IMG/VR virus record: IMGVR_UViG_3300031565_000109
Span: 1 to 41,977 of that record
DNA length: 41,977 bases
Reading direction: 5' to 3' (one strand)
Source of the DNA: a virus
A model generated the notes under the pieces. It did not search any database. It was given only the letters and a program-made list of their open reading frames with translations, and was not told the origin of the DNA. Both the position numbers and the translations under genes were made by a program. Within the stretch, counting starts at the first letter, position 1. Every line of letters begins with the position of its first letter. Shown piece by piece: positions 15,642 to 24,125 of the stretch.

Positions 15642-18061
15642 TATGTCTTACCTCCCGGTGCCGGTCTTCCCAATACCACATCAGAGACGTGATCAATGGC
15701 CTTGGGAGTCATCGGCTTCTTGTCGGCTAAATCCTTGCTCTCGTCAAGGAGAGTGCCGTCAGCCGTGGAGGGACGGAGCCACACCACATTTGGCCGCCAG
15801 GCTTGCTTCTCGCTCAACCTAGCCGTATCGTCCTTCTCCACTTCGGCCAGGCGCTTCTTCTGTTCCTCGTCACCCTGCTCCACAGCGGTCAGGCGCCCAT
15901 CAAACTTCTGGAGCAACACGCTCAGCTCCTTCATACCCATGATCTCGGCCACGCGCTGCGCTACATCATCGACCGGCACGTCGGCGGTCTCATCACTATC
16001 TTCATTGGTTGGCTCCTGCTCCCCCGCAGGCTTCTCATCGGCGCTCTTGTGGGCCACTCCGGCCTCCTCAAGGGTCTTGGATGCGGCTCCGGCCTTCTGC
16101 ACCATGCCCAGCAAGTCCACGTCCGCGGCCTCACCAATCGTCTTGAGTACGTTGATTTGCTCTTCATCCAAACTCATCTGAAGCACCTCCATAGCTGTGT
16201 ACGGATTGGCAGCCCGGCGAATTGACAGAACCGAAGTACGGCTCTTGTCAAACCAGTCAAACACCCCATCGTCCCGGTCCCCAGGCTTGAAAGTGAACTT
16301 ATGAGAGACCCCCCAGCCGTCAGGGGCAATCTCTTTCTGGGCCTCTGGGCACTCCGTGAAGAATTTCTCAAACACCTTCCCCACCTCATCGTCATGGAAG
16401 GTGCCCATCTCCACCAGGTACCGGCCCTCTGCTCCGGCCCACGTGATGTCAGCGAATTCACTGCCGGGTATGTGCCAGCAGTCATATTGCCCCTTGCTGC
16501 CCGTGGCCTTGATCTCCTGCCAGGCCCGGTCCGCGTAGTCCTCGATGGACTTGGTGGTGAATATCTCACCATCCCGGTCCATGAAGGCATTAGTGGTCCA
16601 TGTGAGGATGTAGGTCTTGCCGTCTGTACCCTTAAATGCCTTGAACCCGGTCTCACCCTCTAAGAGCTTGTCATCGCCGGTCACAGCCCTCCACAGGCCC
16701 ACCATGCCCTCAAGTGCCTTGTTAGCCTGGGCTCTCAATGACGCTGGTAAACTCTTCTCCTCGGTGCACTTCTTCTGTGCTCCCTCGATCTTGTCCTTAG
16801 CGGCCTGGGGCACACCGCTCATCTGCGGTATTCTGGCCCTGGCATTGCGCACCCTGGCACAGTCTAGGCTCCCGTCCGCCTTCTTGTAGGGGAGGTGGCG
16901 GCACTTCTCCGGTGTCTTGCCGTCCACCTTCTCACAGCCCTCACCGGTCTCGATCCAGGCGAAGGAACTGTTGGGGAGTGCCTTGCGCTGCGCAGAGGTC
17001 AAAGCGGCCTTCTCATCATCACCCAGGGACTTGTCGCCCAGTTCCAAAGCATCGAACTCCTGGACCAGCTCCGCCTTGTAACCCTTGCCCAATACCTCTA
17101 CTTTGGGCCGTATCACGTACTCAATCTCAGTAGCCTCACCCATCTGGAGCTTCCCATCCACAATCGTATAGACGCGTAGGTAGTCCATACCCTCCAGCTT
17201 GTACGTGACATAATTGTCATAGATGTCTATGTCCTGAACGTACGGCTTGCTATCTTCACTAGGAGACAAAGCCGTCCACATCATGCTCTGGATATCTGAC
17301 AGGCTCAACTCACCCTTCTCGCTACGGGAATCCTGAATCTCCGCACTCTTGACCGCTGCGTTGGCTATCCGGATGGCGCTGGCCTCACAAGCATCGACTT
17401 GTGCCTTTGTGGGCGTACCGTCTATCTTGTCCAGGCAGGTCTCCCGCGCTCCATTGGCCGCCCCGGCCCACTGGTTCCGCTTCTTCGGGGTATCCGCCGC
17501 TTCTGTGTGCGATGGCGCATCCGAGGGCTTCCATACCTTCGTCTCTTCACTGTTGTCCCCGGTCAGTGCCTTGATAGCCTCACCATCCCCGGCCATGGCC
17601 TTCAGCAACTTGAAGTCTTTAACAACGCCCGACTCCGCTGGCGCATCAGTGTTATAGTGATAGTTGATGGTTACTCCCTGTCCCATGTCCACCCCTCCTT
17701 CGGCCTTTACGAACTCCACCGGCCCCATCAATGTCTGCACCTGAGCAGGTACATCGACCCGCTGCGGTGACTCATAGGGCACCCAACCGTTGTAGGCATA
17801 CAGGTACAATTGCTCTGAGTCCGGCCACCACTTGCGGCGCTCTTTGACTGAGACCCTGTGCTCGCTGAACCGGGCATCGAACTCCTCAACGCCCACCACC
17901 TCCGGCTCGGACAACGCTAGCTCACCATAGGCAAACGGCCCTGAGCACAGCGTGTAAGGCCCCTCAAAACTGAAGTCGCGGGCCTTGGCCAGCGCGGTCT
18001 TGACCCCGGTGAAGGACAGCTCCCCGTGTGGTGGTTTGAGGTACAATCCCGGTGGTCTCAT
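15641..18061 (-). CDS. Prohead protease / scaffold polyprotein
   Basis: 806 aa. The middle (about residues 455-640) resembles XkdF/prohead-protease-like domains: KTYILTWTTNAFMDRDGEIF, FADITWAGAEGRYLVEMGTF, WGVSHKFTF and TSVLSIRRAANPYTAM. The C-terminal 150 residues are acidic and coiled-coil-prone (VLLQKFDGRLTAVEQGDEEQ), typical of a scaffold domain that is degraded after assembly. The N-terminal 400 residues, including a cysteine-bearing GEGCEKVDGKTPEKCRH segment, are not recognised. Position between portal and capsid supports the call. The ribosome-binding site (GGAGGG) is unusually far from the ATG and lies in a structured leader. Confidence 0.68.
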   Translation of the reverse strand: MRPPGLYLKPPHGELSFTGVKTALAKARDFSFEGPYTLCSGPFAYGELALSEPEVVGVEEFDARFSEHRVSVKERRKWWPDSEQLYLYAYNGWVPYESPQRVDVPAQVQTLMGPVEFVKAEGGVDMGQGVTINYHYNTDAPAESGVVKDFKLLKAMAGDGEAIKALTGDNSEETKVWKPSDAPSHTEAADTPKKRNQWAGAANGARETCLDKIDGTPTKAQVDACEASAIRIANAAVKSAEIQDSRSEKGELSLSDIQSMMWTALSPSEDSKPYVQDIDIYDNYVTYKLEGMDYLRVYTIVDGKLQMGEATEIEYVIRPKVEVLGKGYKAELVQEFDALELGDKSLGDDEKAALTSAQRKALPNSSFAWIETGEGCEKVDGKTPEKCRHLPYKKADGSLDCARVRNARARIPQMSGVPQAAKDKIEGAQKKCTEEKSLPASLRAQANKALEGMVGLWRAVTGDDKLLEGETGFKAFKGTDGKTYILTWTTNAFMDRDGEIFTTKSIEDYADRAWQEIKATGSKGQYDCWHIPGSEFADITWAGAEGRYLVEMGTFHDDEVGKVFEKFFTECPEAQKEIAPDGWGVSHKFTFKPGDRDDGVFDWFDKSRTSVLSIRRAANPYTAMEVLQMSLDEEQINVLKTIGEAADVDLLGMVQKAGAASKTLEEAGVAHKSADEKPAGEQEPTNEDSDETADVPVDDVAQRVAEIMGMKELSVLLQKFDGRLTAVEQGDEEQKKRLAEVEKDDTARLSEKQAWRPNVVWLRPSTADGTLLDESKDLADKKPMTPKAIDHVSDVVLGRPAPGGKT

Positions 18062-18138
18062 AAAGAAACGCCGCCCTCCTGCGGTGGTCGCTTGCGCGGT
18101 GACCGCATGGTGAACGGCGTGCCTCTCGGGAAGCCTTC
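18062..18138 (-). promoter_or_regulatory. Structured leader of the protease gene
   Basis: The gap can fold, on the minus strand, into nested inverted repeats: ACGCCG near 18119-18114 with CGGCGT near 18073-18068, and TGCGGT with ACCGCA inside. The Shine-Dalgarno-like GGAGGG lies in the 3' arm. Translation of the protease/scaffold gene could be limited by this structure. Folding was judged by eye. Confidence 0.4.
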
Positions 18139-18288
18139 TTATGGTTTGACAACAACCTTATCACATTTCGTTTGCTTACGCAAGTCTGCTGTCGTGGGTG
18201 CAATCCCCACCCTGCGCTCAATAGCGTCTACCTGTAGCAACAAAGCCCTGCGTTGTTCCATCAGCAGCTTGCGGTCTTTGCTGTTCAC
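18139..18288 (-). CDS. Small hypothetical protein, 49 aa
   Basis: A GTG start at 18288 overlaps the stop codon of the preceding gene (GTGA), the same coupling seen throughout the window. The product begins (M)NSKDRKLLMEQRRALLLQ, has a coiled-coil-like helix (LLMEQRRALLLQVDAIERRV) and ends KCDKVVVKP. It is basic and has no recognised family. Filling an otherwise empty 220-bp gap in the head gene cluster with coupled translation supports a real gene. Confidence 0.55.
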   Translation of the reverse strand: MNSKDRKLLMEQRRALLLQVDAIERRVGIAPTTADLRKQTKCDKVVVKP

Positions 18289-18782
18289 CCTCTGGCCTCC
18301 GCGTATGCCCTGATGACGAAGTTGTGCAGGTTCCTTTGGCGCCGCTTGGCGATCTCTTGCGGGAACTCCCTAGCCTTGATGCCCTTCACCCAATGCCCTT
18401 TAGAGAACACAAACGCACCCCGACCACCACCCTTGCGTGATCCCAAAACCCTGGGGCGTGTCTTGGCTCCATACTTGCCACCCCTGAATCGCAGTGCCTT
18501 AGCTCGACGGGGCCGCACGAAATGCCTCCGTGTACCCCCTGAGACGTAACCGTATATCTCATCGTTCGTGGTCACGTCACCCTCGATGGTATCACCCCGC
18601 CTGGTGGCTCTGCGGCGCTTGAACCGGACCTGGTGCTTCCAGGTTCTTGTAGTGGCCTTGAAGTTGCTCTCCACGATGGCCACGGTATCATCCACGGCCC
18701 GCACCAGGCCCCTGACGAACTTCTTGGTATCCACAATGGGTTTATCAGACCCGATGCGCTCAAGCCTGATTCTAGGGGGCAT
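18285..18782 (-). CDS. HK97 gp10-like head-tail / tail completion protein
   Basis: 165-aa very basic protein. It resembles the HK97-gp10-like minor structural family: an N-terminal amphipathic region, the central YGYVSGGTRRHFVRPRRAKA and a C-terminal VFSKGHWVKGIKAREFPQEI segment, which corresponds to the family pattern around HPG-T-x-x-x-x-F. Such proteins complete the tail end that docks on the head. ATG overlaps the stop of the 60-aa upstream gene; GGAGG is 12 bases upstream. Confidence 0.7.
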   Translation of the reverse strand: MPPRIRLERIGSDKPIVDTKKFVRGLVRAVDDTVAIVESNFKATTRTWKHQVRFKRRRATRRGDTIEGDVTTNDEIYGYVSGGTRRHFVRPRRAKALRFRGGKYGAKTRPRVLGSRKGGGRGAFVFSKGHWVKGIKAREFPQEIAKRRQRNLHNFVIRAYAEARG

Positions 18783-18954
18783 CGTTTACCGGTTCCTCCA
18801 CATTGCATCCCATACCTGATATCCAGATGGCGAGCCGCATCAGGACCATACCCACACGCAGCCGCAGGTGCCACTGGCGGAAGCCTGTAAGGTTCACCTG
18901 GACGGTGAGGTCCTTAGTGACGCTCGCTATGGGAATGTCTATGCTCTTTGTCAT
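18772..18954 (-). CDS. Small hypothetical protein, 60 aa
   Basis: 60-aa protein, MTKSIDIPIASVTKDLTVQV at the N-terminus, followed by a basic and hydrophobic segment (LRLRVGMVLMRLAIWISG) that could be a single membrane or buried helix. It is preceded by GGAGATTACA and overlaps the start of the gp10-like gene. The place in the head-tail joining cluster suggests a small structural or assembly role, but no family was recognised. It may be part of an older gene unit interrupted by the GIY-YIG gene next to it. Confidence 0.55.
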   Translation of the reverse strand: MTKSIDIPIASVTKDLTVQVNLTGFRQWHLRLRVGMVLMRLAIWISGMGCNVEEPVNDAP

Positions 18955-19388
18955 TGTAATCTCCTAAGGGCATAATGTGCCCAAGAATTTCCTGCTTCTT
19001 GAAATTCGGTGGCAATCTGAATAGCCCAATCAAGAGCTATCATTACTTCTCGGCCGCCACCGTTGACAACATTATGCCCCTCTGTTTTGAGTATACAAAT
19101 CCAGTAGGCTTCCGCAGAATACCGAAGTTCATACGGACAGGTTTCTAAAATACCTCCTACTGGCATCCTGTCCTCATTCAGCAATTCACGCAGGTGATCA
19201 ATCATAGGCCAAGGACTTGTACTACCATTATCGGCAGCCTCTAAGTGTTCTCTGAGTCTCTCTTGTAGCTCACGGGCAGTGTGACCAACATATATCCATG
19301 AACCTGGTTCATCACGCTTCCAATCAGGATGATGGAAAGCATAGATAGTAACTTCGGCCTTAGCGGATTCAGAATTGTCGGCAACCAT
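18951..19388 (-). CDS. GIY-YIG endonuclease-like protein (likely homing type)
   Basis: 145 aa. The signature of the GIY-YIG fold is visible: TIYAFHH (first strand), SWIYVGHTARELQERLREH (YVG plus catalytic-type arginine region), a glutamate in SAEAYWICIL, and the GHNVVNGGG loop near the C-terminus. In this family these residues cleave DNA. Its coding sequence is visibly more A+T-rich than its neighbours, and it sits between the portal and the small head genes, as expected for a mobile free-standing homing endonuclease. ATG 19388 is chosen because GGAGG lies 5 bases before it. Cleavage activity and site are not known. Confidence 0.75.
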   Translation of the reverse strand: MVADNSESAKAEVTIYAFHHPDWKRDEPGSWIYVGHTARELQERLREHLEAADNGSTSPWPMIDHLRELLNEDRMPVGGILETCPYELRYSAEAYWICILKTEGHNVVNGGGREVMIALDWAIQIATEFQEAGNSWAHYALRRLQ

Positions 19389-19401
19389 TGTGCCCTCCAA
19401 T

Positions 19402-21627
19402 CTATCCTAGCGTGATCCAGCAGCGACAATTACAGCCACATGAATCCGAAGAATCCGCCGGGACCCCGCCGCACTCTGCAATCATCTCCGCCCAGGACTT
19501 GTACGCCCCGGCCTTGGGCGGGCAGGTATCACAGTGCTCAGCCCTGTCGTCCAGATGCCGTGTGACGGGTATCACACGCTCCTGTGCCTGCCCCTGCGCC
19601 TTGGCACGCTCTTCTGTACCCTTCCATACCATTACCCAGTACGGCCCCGCATACGTCGCTACACGGCCCCTGAACGTACCCAGGACACCCAGCACGGCCC
19701 CTGCATCCTTCAACCCCTCATCGCCCAACCCCTTGAGCTTGGTCTGCACGTCAGGGTTCAAGCTGAACTCCAGGAAGCGCAGGTTGCGGTCCGTATACGC
19801 CTCTACGGCCAGCGCACCATCCTGAGTCAGCTCCTCCTCTTCTAGGCCCAGCGCGTAGGCCTCCGGTAGACCCTTGAGGGCGATCTCCTGCATGATGTCA
19901 TCTATCTCATTAGCCGCATCCCTGATAAACACATCCCGATCTATCAAGGAGGCCCCGGCGATGCGCTTGGCCCACTTCTGCGCCCACTCATCGTAGGCTG
20001 TTATCAACTTCTCAGCATAGGCGTTGACCTTGCCCTCGTAGCCGGAGTTCCGACGTCTGAGCTGCAGCCGATCCCCCAGGGCCTTGAGCCGTGCCCAGAC
20101 CCCTTTCTCCTCTGGCTCTTCGGTCACATCCCCCGGCTCAAACCCGCCGGGTGACTCCTCCGGCTCTTCCGTGACCTCTGACGTAACTTCCTCTTCCTCC
20201 ATCATATCCAGGTAGTCCGGCTCCAGGTCCCCCTGGTCCACTGCGATCTGACGGGCCACCTGCGGGGTGATCTCCCCGCTCTGGATACATATAGCTCTCG
20301 TCTCAGCCCGGCGCTGCGTTGCCGCATCCTTGGTCTCCTGCTCCTCTGCATCTACCTCCACAAAGTTCATGTCTACCTGACCCGGCAGCAGTCGATGATA
20401 CCGGAACTTGAACTCCAACGTGTTCATAAATATTCTTGAACTCTTGCCCTTGGTCTGCCGGGCCATGGTCTCTACCTGAGTAGCCGTACCCAGCCCCTGC
20501 CCCGGCAATGGGGCCAGGTAGGTGTAATCCGTGCCCGTGCCCAGCGCCAGCTCCGTAATGTACCACCGCAGAGCAACCTCTTCATCGAAGCCATCGGGCA
20601 AAGAAGCTAGGGCTATCTCTATGGCTTTGGGATCGGCCTGGGGATCCAAAAGTGAGGCGATGATAGGCGGCATATATCGAGACAACCCCAACTGGTCCGC
20701 ATTCACCTTGGCCTGTTTCACCGCATCCGTGACACGAGTTGCATCCACATTAGTCACCCACACAGAACCCGCAAAACGCCCTGAAACCTTCTCCTGCTTG
20801 TAGATTGCAACGTCTCGTAGTATCTGCGCCGCCCTCAGTATCCGAGACACCGCGCAGAAGCCCACATTGTTCATGTCCTCTTGAGGGCTGGGCATGTCCT
20901 CTAGAGTGATAACTTGCCACCAGGCCAATTTGTGTTTCTGATTCTTGCGGTCTGTGTAGACTACAGGATAATCAATATCCCCCGTCCTCTGGCACCGTCC
21001 TGCATCCAGATGTGCAATACCCAGAGGTTGGTCCACCGGCGAGTCCTCAACCTTGTACTCCTCCAGGTCAATGGGTTCTATCTGATTGCGGTACACCTGG
21101 AACCATTCCATCTCCCCATCTGAGCCGCGGGCCTTGACCGCCTGGAGTAATCCCTTCTTAGTGCGTACCCTGGCAGGCCGAATGACCTCGATAAATGCAC
21201 CATTATCTTGTGTAAGCAAGTCCTGCGTGAGCTTCATCACAAACGACTGCCAGCCCGCTCCAAGGTCTGCCTGAGCACACAGGTCCTTAGAATATTGAAC
21301 CTGCTCCTCCGGACCAGTGAACTCAAATCGGAAGGCTGCATTGCGGGCCGCTATAGAGTAAATGACCCCCGGTAAGAAAGGTGCAGTCTGCCAGAATGAA
21401 CGCAGCCACGCGTCACGCTGCACGGTCCACCACAAGGGGGCCTCATCTGCCTTGAGCGCCATCTGGAACAGGAATATCTGAGAACCACCCCAGCCCGTCG
21501 GGGCCGTTTCCTGCACGGAGGCCCTGGCCGCAGCCGCAATGTCTGCAGGCGGCTTGGCGACCTTAGCGTCCTCTTCCAGGATGACCTCTTCTTTGGTCGG
21601 CTCCGGTCTGCGCTTCTTCTTAGCCAT
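19402..21627 (-). CDS. Portal protein fused to MuF-like head morphogenesis domain
   Basis: 741 aa. Residues about 40-430 are portal-like (GVIYSIAARNAAFRFEFTG; LRWYITELALGTGTDYTYLA is a typical portal segment). A Pro/Glu-rich linker (about 470-525) leads to a MuF/SPP1-gp7-like domain ending TRHLDDRAEHCDTCPP, then CGCNCRCWITL, whose H...C..C...CxCxC pattern is diagnostic. Fusions of portal and MuF occur in some phages. The portal forms the DNA entry ring; MuF-type proteins are minor head proteins that can be injected or carry toxin domains. AAGGGGAAGGC precedes ATG. Confidence 0.88.
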   Translation of the reverse strand: MAKKKRRPEPTKEEVILEEDAKVAKPPADIAAAARASVQETAPTGWGGSQIFLFQMALKADEAPLWWTVQRDAWLRSFWQTAPFLPGVIYSIAARNAAFRFEFTGPEEQVQYSKDLCAQADLGAGWQSFVMKLTQDLLTQDNGAFIEVIRPARVRTKKGLLQAVKARGSDGEMEWFQVYRNQIEPIDLEEYKVEDSPVDQPLGIAHLDAGRCQRTGDIDYPVVYTDRKNQKHKLAWWQVITLEDMPSPQEDMNNVGFCAVSRILRAAQILRDVAIYKQEKVSGRFAGSVWVTNVDATRVTDAVKQAKVNADQLGLSRYMPPIIASLLDPQADPKAIEIALASLPDGFDEEVALRWYITELALGTGTDYTYLAPLPGQGLGTATQVETMARQTKGKSSRIFMNTLEFKFRYHRLLPGQVDMNFVEVDAEEQETKDAATQRRAETRAICIQSGEITPQVARQIAVDQGDLEPDYLDMMEEEEVTSEVTEEPEESPGGFEPGDVTEEPEEKGVWARLKALGDRLQLRRRNSGYEGKVNAYAEKLITAYDEWAQKWAKRIAGASLIDRDVFIRDAANEIDDIMQEIALKGLPEAYALGLEEEELTQDGALAVEAYTDRNLRFLEFSLNPDVQTKLKGLGDEGLKDAGAVLGVLGTFRGRVATYAGPYWVMVWKGTEERAKAQGQAQERVIPVTRHLDDRAEHCDTCPPKAGAYKSWAEMIAECGGVPADSSDSCGCNCRCWITLG

Positions 21628-21636
21628 GCCTTCCCC

Positions 21637-22194
21637 TTATACTACGTCGTCCGGTAGCAGGAAGATGATGCGCTCCGCCCGCTTCTTGAACCGCTGCCAC
21701 TTGGTCAGCGGTGCCTCGATGATAGCTGGCTCTTCAGTGATAACCGGCTCCGGTGTGACCTCTACAGCTCGAAGGGGCACCGGCAAGATAAGCGGCTCCG
21801 GCTCCGGCAGCACTGGTTCCGGCACAACAGCCGCGCCGCCCATGCCGCCCAGCTCCTCCAGCGGCACCGGCTCCGCAATGGGCACCCTCCTGAGCGTAGG
21901 CTGCCTGCCGTCTAGCGGGTGGGTGACCATATCCCTCACCTTGCCGTCCTCAGTGATGATTTCGTTGACAATGCCCTCTTTAGCGTCGTGATAGGTCCAC
22001 CTGACAACGCGCCGCCCCACCAGGTTGCCGTCGTACTTCTGGCGAATCTCATCAACCAGCTCCACGTTGTTGCCAAACTGGTCCTTGACCAAATGAGGGT
22101 CGCTGTAAGTCTCGCCCTCGAAGATGGCCTTGATGATGTCCTCTTTGTCCATCGCCCTGAGTTCGTCCAGCGTCTTAGATTGCAGGTCTATCAT
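21637..22194 (-). CDS. Hypothetical protein with proline-rich C-terminus
   Basis: 185 aa. The N-terminal 110 residues are compact and mixed alpha/beta (LQSKTLDELRAMDKEDIIKA; RRVVRWTYHDAKEGIVNEII). Residues about 115-165 are very rich in Pro and Glu (PEPVLPEPEPLILPVP), an extended linker, before a basic tail (KWQRFKKRAERIIFLLP). Its start overlaps the upstream stop (ATGA). It precedes the portal gene; a minor head or portal-associated protein is possible but not shown. Confidence 0.65.
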   Translation of the reverse strand: MIDLQSKTLDELRAMDKEDIIKAIFEGETYSDPHLVKDQFGNNVELVDEIRQKYDGNLVGRRVVRWTYHDAKEGIVNEIITEDGKVRDMVTHPLDGRQPTLRRVPIAEPVPLEELGGMGGAAVVPEPVLPEPEPLILPVPLRAVEVTPEPVITEEPAIIEAPLTKWQRFKKRAERIIFLLPDDVV

Positions 22195-23264
22195 GTTCCT
22201 AGCCTCACAAGGGCAGTGATACCATTCGCAGCCTTGGCTATCCTTAACGCTTGCCCTTGGTTAATGCCCGCCGCCAAATCGATTCTCCAGGCGGCTAGTA
22301 TCTGTCCTGGGCAGGTGGTTGACTGCCAAATAGGCGCTGCGGGCCAGCCAGGGAATGCGAGTACATCAGGCAATACTGCCCCTGCTTCCATTCCAACAAG
22401 GCCCATAATCTCGACCCGATTTGGCACTCGCCAATCCGTGTACGTGCCCACGCTCCCCAGCCGTGCCCCCGCCGCATAGTTGAAGATGGACTGGCAATTG
22501 AGATAAATCCAGTCGCCTACTGCGCCCTCAGCTATCAAGACCTGATTGCCGGGGTCCACAACGATGTCCAAATCGGCACCATTAGGTGTGGCGCTCACCA
22601 CATAGGCATTGGGGAGATTGTTGACCCCGTTGACGAACCCCGCCGCCATGATGCAGTCCCCGATATGAAATTGGGTCAAGGCGGCCCCTCCGATGACGCG
22701 GAAGATATTGCCGGGCATTATCACACTCACGGTGTTAACCCCAGCATAGATTGCACAGTCCGTCGCCACGTTGTACCAGTTCAATAGACCGTTGCTCATC
22801 GGCCCTACGGCCTCACCTGTGGAGGTGTTGCGGCTCCACATTAACCCCGTGTTGGTGTCCGTGACGACGTTGTTTGAGTGCGCAGCCACCTTATACAATG
22901 AGGTCATGGCCCCTGCCAGCTCATTCACCGCCGCAGAGATGGTCAGGTTCGCCGGTGCTCCACCGATGCCCGTGACTGTAACCTCACCGTCGTTGGAGCC
23001 ACTACCCTTGATGACCATGCGGTCATTCACCGCCCAGCCCGCCAGCCCATTTGCAGCATCCGCTATGGTGCCGGGCGCGGTGAAGCTGAGCGTACCCGCC
23101 GCGTAGTGGGCGACCTCAATATCGGTGTTGCCCGCCAGGGCGTTGACGGTATAGGCTTTGGCTACGCCCGCCTCGTAGCTCCCATCATCGAAGAAGCTGT
23201 AGGGCGTTATCTGCCCCGTCTCCAGCAAGGCCGCTAGAAGGCCCGCGCCACCCCTTACCGGCAT
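22191..23264 (-). CDS. DUF1566/Lcl-like C-type-lectin-fold virion protein
   Basis: 357 aa. Residues about 1-120 are beta-rich with Ala/Gly/Asn-rich repeats. The rest shows the DUF1566 (Lcl C-terminal) pattern: VTDTNTGLMWSRN, YTDWRVPNRVEIMGL, IWQSTTCPGQ. In that family these motifs belong to a C-type-lectin-like fold often used in adhesion. In a phage it may decorate the capsid or bind the cell surface. Its location between terminase and portal, with three small likely virion proteins, points to a head decoration role rather than a tail fibre. Confidence 0.68.
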   Translation of the reverse strand: MPVRGGAGLLAALLETGQITPYSFFDDGSYEAGVAKAYTVNALAGNTDIEVAHYAAGTLSFTAPGTIADAANGLAGWAVNDRMVIKGSGSNDGEVTVTGIGGAPANLTISAAVNELAGAMTSLYKVAAHSNNVVTDTNTGLMWSRNTSTGEAVGPMSNGLLNWYNVATDCAIYAGVNTVSVIMPGNIFRVIGGAALTQFHIGDCIMAAGFVNGVNNLPNAYVVSATPNGADLDIVVDPGNQVLIAEGAVGDWIYLNCQSIFNYAAGARLGSVGTYTDWRVPNRVEIMGLVGMEAGAVLPDVLAFPGWPAAPIWQSTTCPGQILAAWRIDLAAGINQGQALRIAKAANGITALVRLGT

Positions 23265-23265
23265 C

Positions 23266-23667
23266 TTACGTCCACCCTATGAGTTCCACCACCACGGCGG
23301 CAACCGCGCTGGCGAAGTAGAGGGTCCACACTGGTTGCAAGTAGACCTCCTCGGAGTAGTACCACAAGCCAGAGGGCAAGGTCATGTACGGCGCCGCCGG
23401 TGGGCCGACACGCCCCGGCTCGAACGCAAACCGAATATCGTTGGCCGTGCGGCAATGAAACTCGAAGGACCGACAGTTAGCAGGGAGAACCTGTGCATAT
23501 TCCGTATTAGCCAGGGTCAGGGTCAGGTTCCGCACCAGAGGATAGGTAGGGTTGTCCGCCGCCGATGCGCTGACCGGCAATGCACCCCCAACAGTTACCT
23601 CAATAACCTGAGGTGTCCCGTCCGCTCCTCTACCTGCTATCAGTACCGTTTGTGCTATGCTCATCAT
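23266..23667 (-). CDS. Small probable virion protein with V-I-A-G-R N-terminal motif
   Basis: 133 aa, beta-rich. N-terminus (MMSIAQTVLIAGRGADGTPQ) shares the TVxIAGR motif with the genes at 24126-24683 and, less exactly, 23675-24070. The rest includes LVRNLTLTLANTEYAQVLP and YYSEEVYLQPVWTLYFAS, compatible with a small beta-sandwich. No family was recognised. Cotranscription with structural genes and the shared motif suggest an assembly tag or a common capsid-docking strand. Confidence 0.6.
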   Translation of the reverse strand: MMSIAQTVLIAGRGADGTPQVIEVTVGGALPVSASAADNPTYPLVRNLTLTLANTEYAQVLPANCRSFEFHCRTANDIRFAFEPGRVGPPAAPYMTLPSGLWYYSEEVYLQPVWTLYFASAVAAVVVELIGWT

Positions 23668-23674
23668 GCGCCCC

Positions 23675-24070
23675 CTATTCCACCACCTGCCTACCCATGA
23701 AGCCCACGTAGTGATTCACCGCGTTGGGCGTAGTCAATAACAACGGCAGCCGTGCCAGCCGCAGGCCCCCACCGACGAAGGGAATGACCTCCGTGCCCCC
23801 TGACTGCCCAGAGATGTAAATGGTCATGTGCCAGGTCCCGCAGGCGAAAGTGAAGATCTGTGCCCCCTCACAGGACATCACAACCAACTGAGGGATGAAC
23901 CGGAAGCTGGCACTGGGCGTGTATATCGCCTTGTTGACAGCGGGCGCATCGGTCGGCCCGTAACTAACCAAGTCATCATAAGGCGGCACGATGATGCCCT
24001 GCTCACTGAATACCGCACCGATGGGCGTATTGCTATCCTGGCCGTGTCCCGCTATCTCTACTCTCGCCAT
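23675..24070 (-). CDS. Small probable virion protein with V-I-A-G motif
   Basis: 131 aa from ATG 24070; GGGGAG lies 5 bases upstream, and an earlier in-frame ATG at 24088 is inside palindrome copy B and has no good ribosome-binding site. The N-terminus MARVEIAGHGQDSNTPIG resembles the two neighbouring small proteins. Later sequence is hydrophobic and beta-rich (FRFIPQLVVMSCEGAQIFTF). Function is not recognised. The paired palindrome directly upstream may affect its expression. Confidence 0.6.
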   Translation of the reverse strand: MARVEIAGHGQDSNTPIGAVFSEQGIIVPPYDDLVSYGPTDAPAVNKAIYTPSASFRFIPQLVVMSCEGAQIFTFACGTWHMTIYISGQSGGTEVIPFVGGGLRLARLPLLLTTPNAVNHYVGFMGRQVVE

Positions 24071-24079
24071 CGTTCTCCC

Positions 24080-24123
24080 CTTTTGCACAAAAGGCTAGGC
24101 CAGCGTTTCCTTTGCTGGCAAAG
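24080..24123. promoter_or_regulatory. Paired-palindrome operator, copy B (inverted)
   Basis: CTTTTG-CA-CAAAAG (24080-24093) and CTTTGC-TG-GCAAAG (24110-24123), centres 30 bp apart. The pair is turned around relative to the other three copies: the perfect-type palindrome is next to the downstream gene and only 10 bp from its ATG. No -10 is found in the expected register in either direction. It occupies the whole gap between two structural genes, so it could act as a roadblock, operator or terminator. Confidence 0.6.
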
Positions 24124-24125
24124 AA

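Noticed and set aside
22191-23264. Diversity-generating retroelement acting on the lectin-like DUF1566 protein.
   Set aside because: No reverse transcriptase, no template repeat and no accessory gene was found in the window.
24077-24087. 11-base match (CCCCTTTTGCA) between the other spacer and palindrome copy B.
   Set aside because: Chance-level length; the similarity comes from a short T-run and does not extend.
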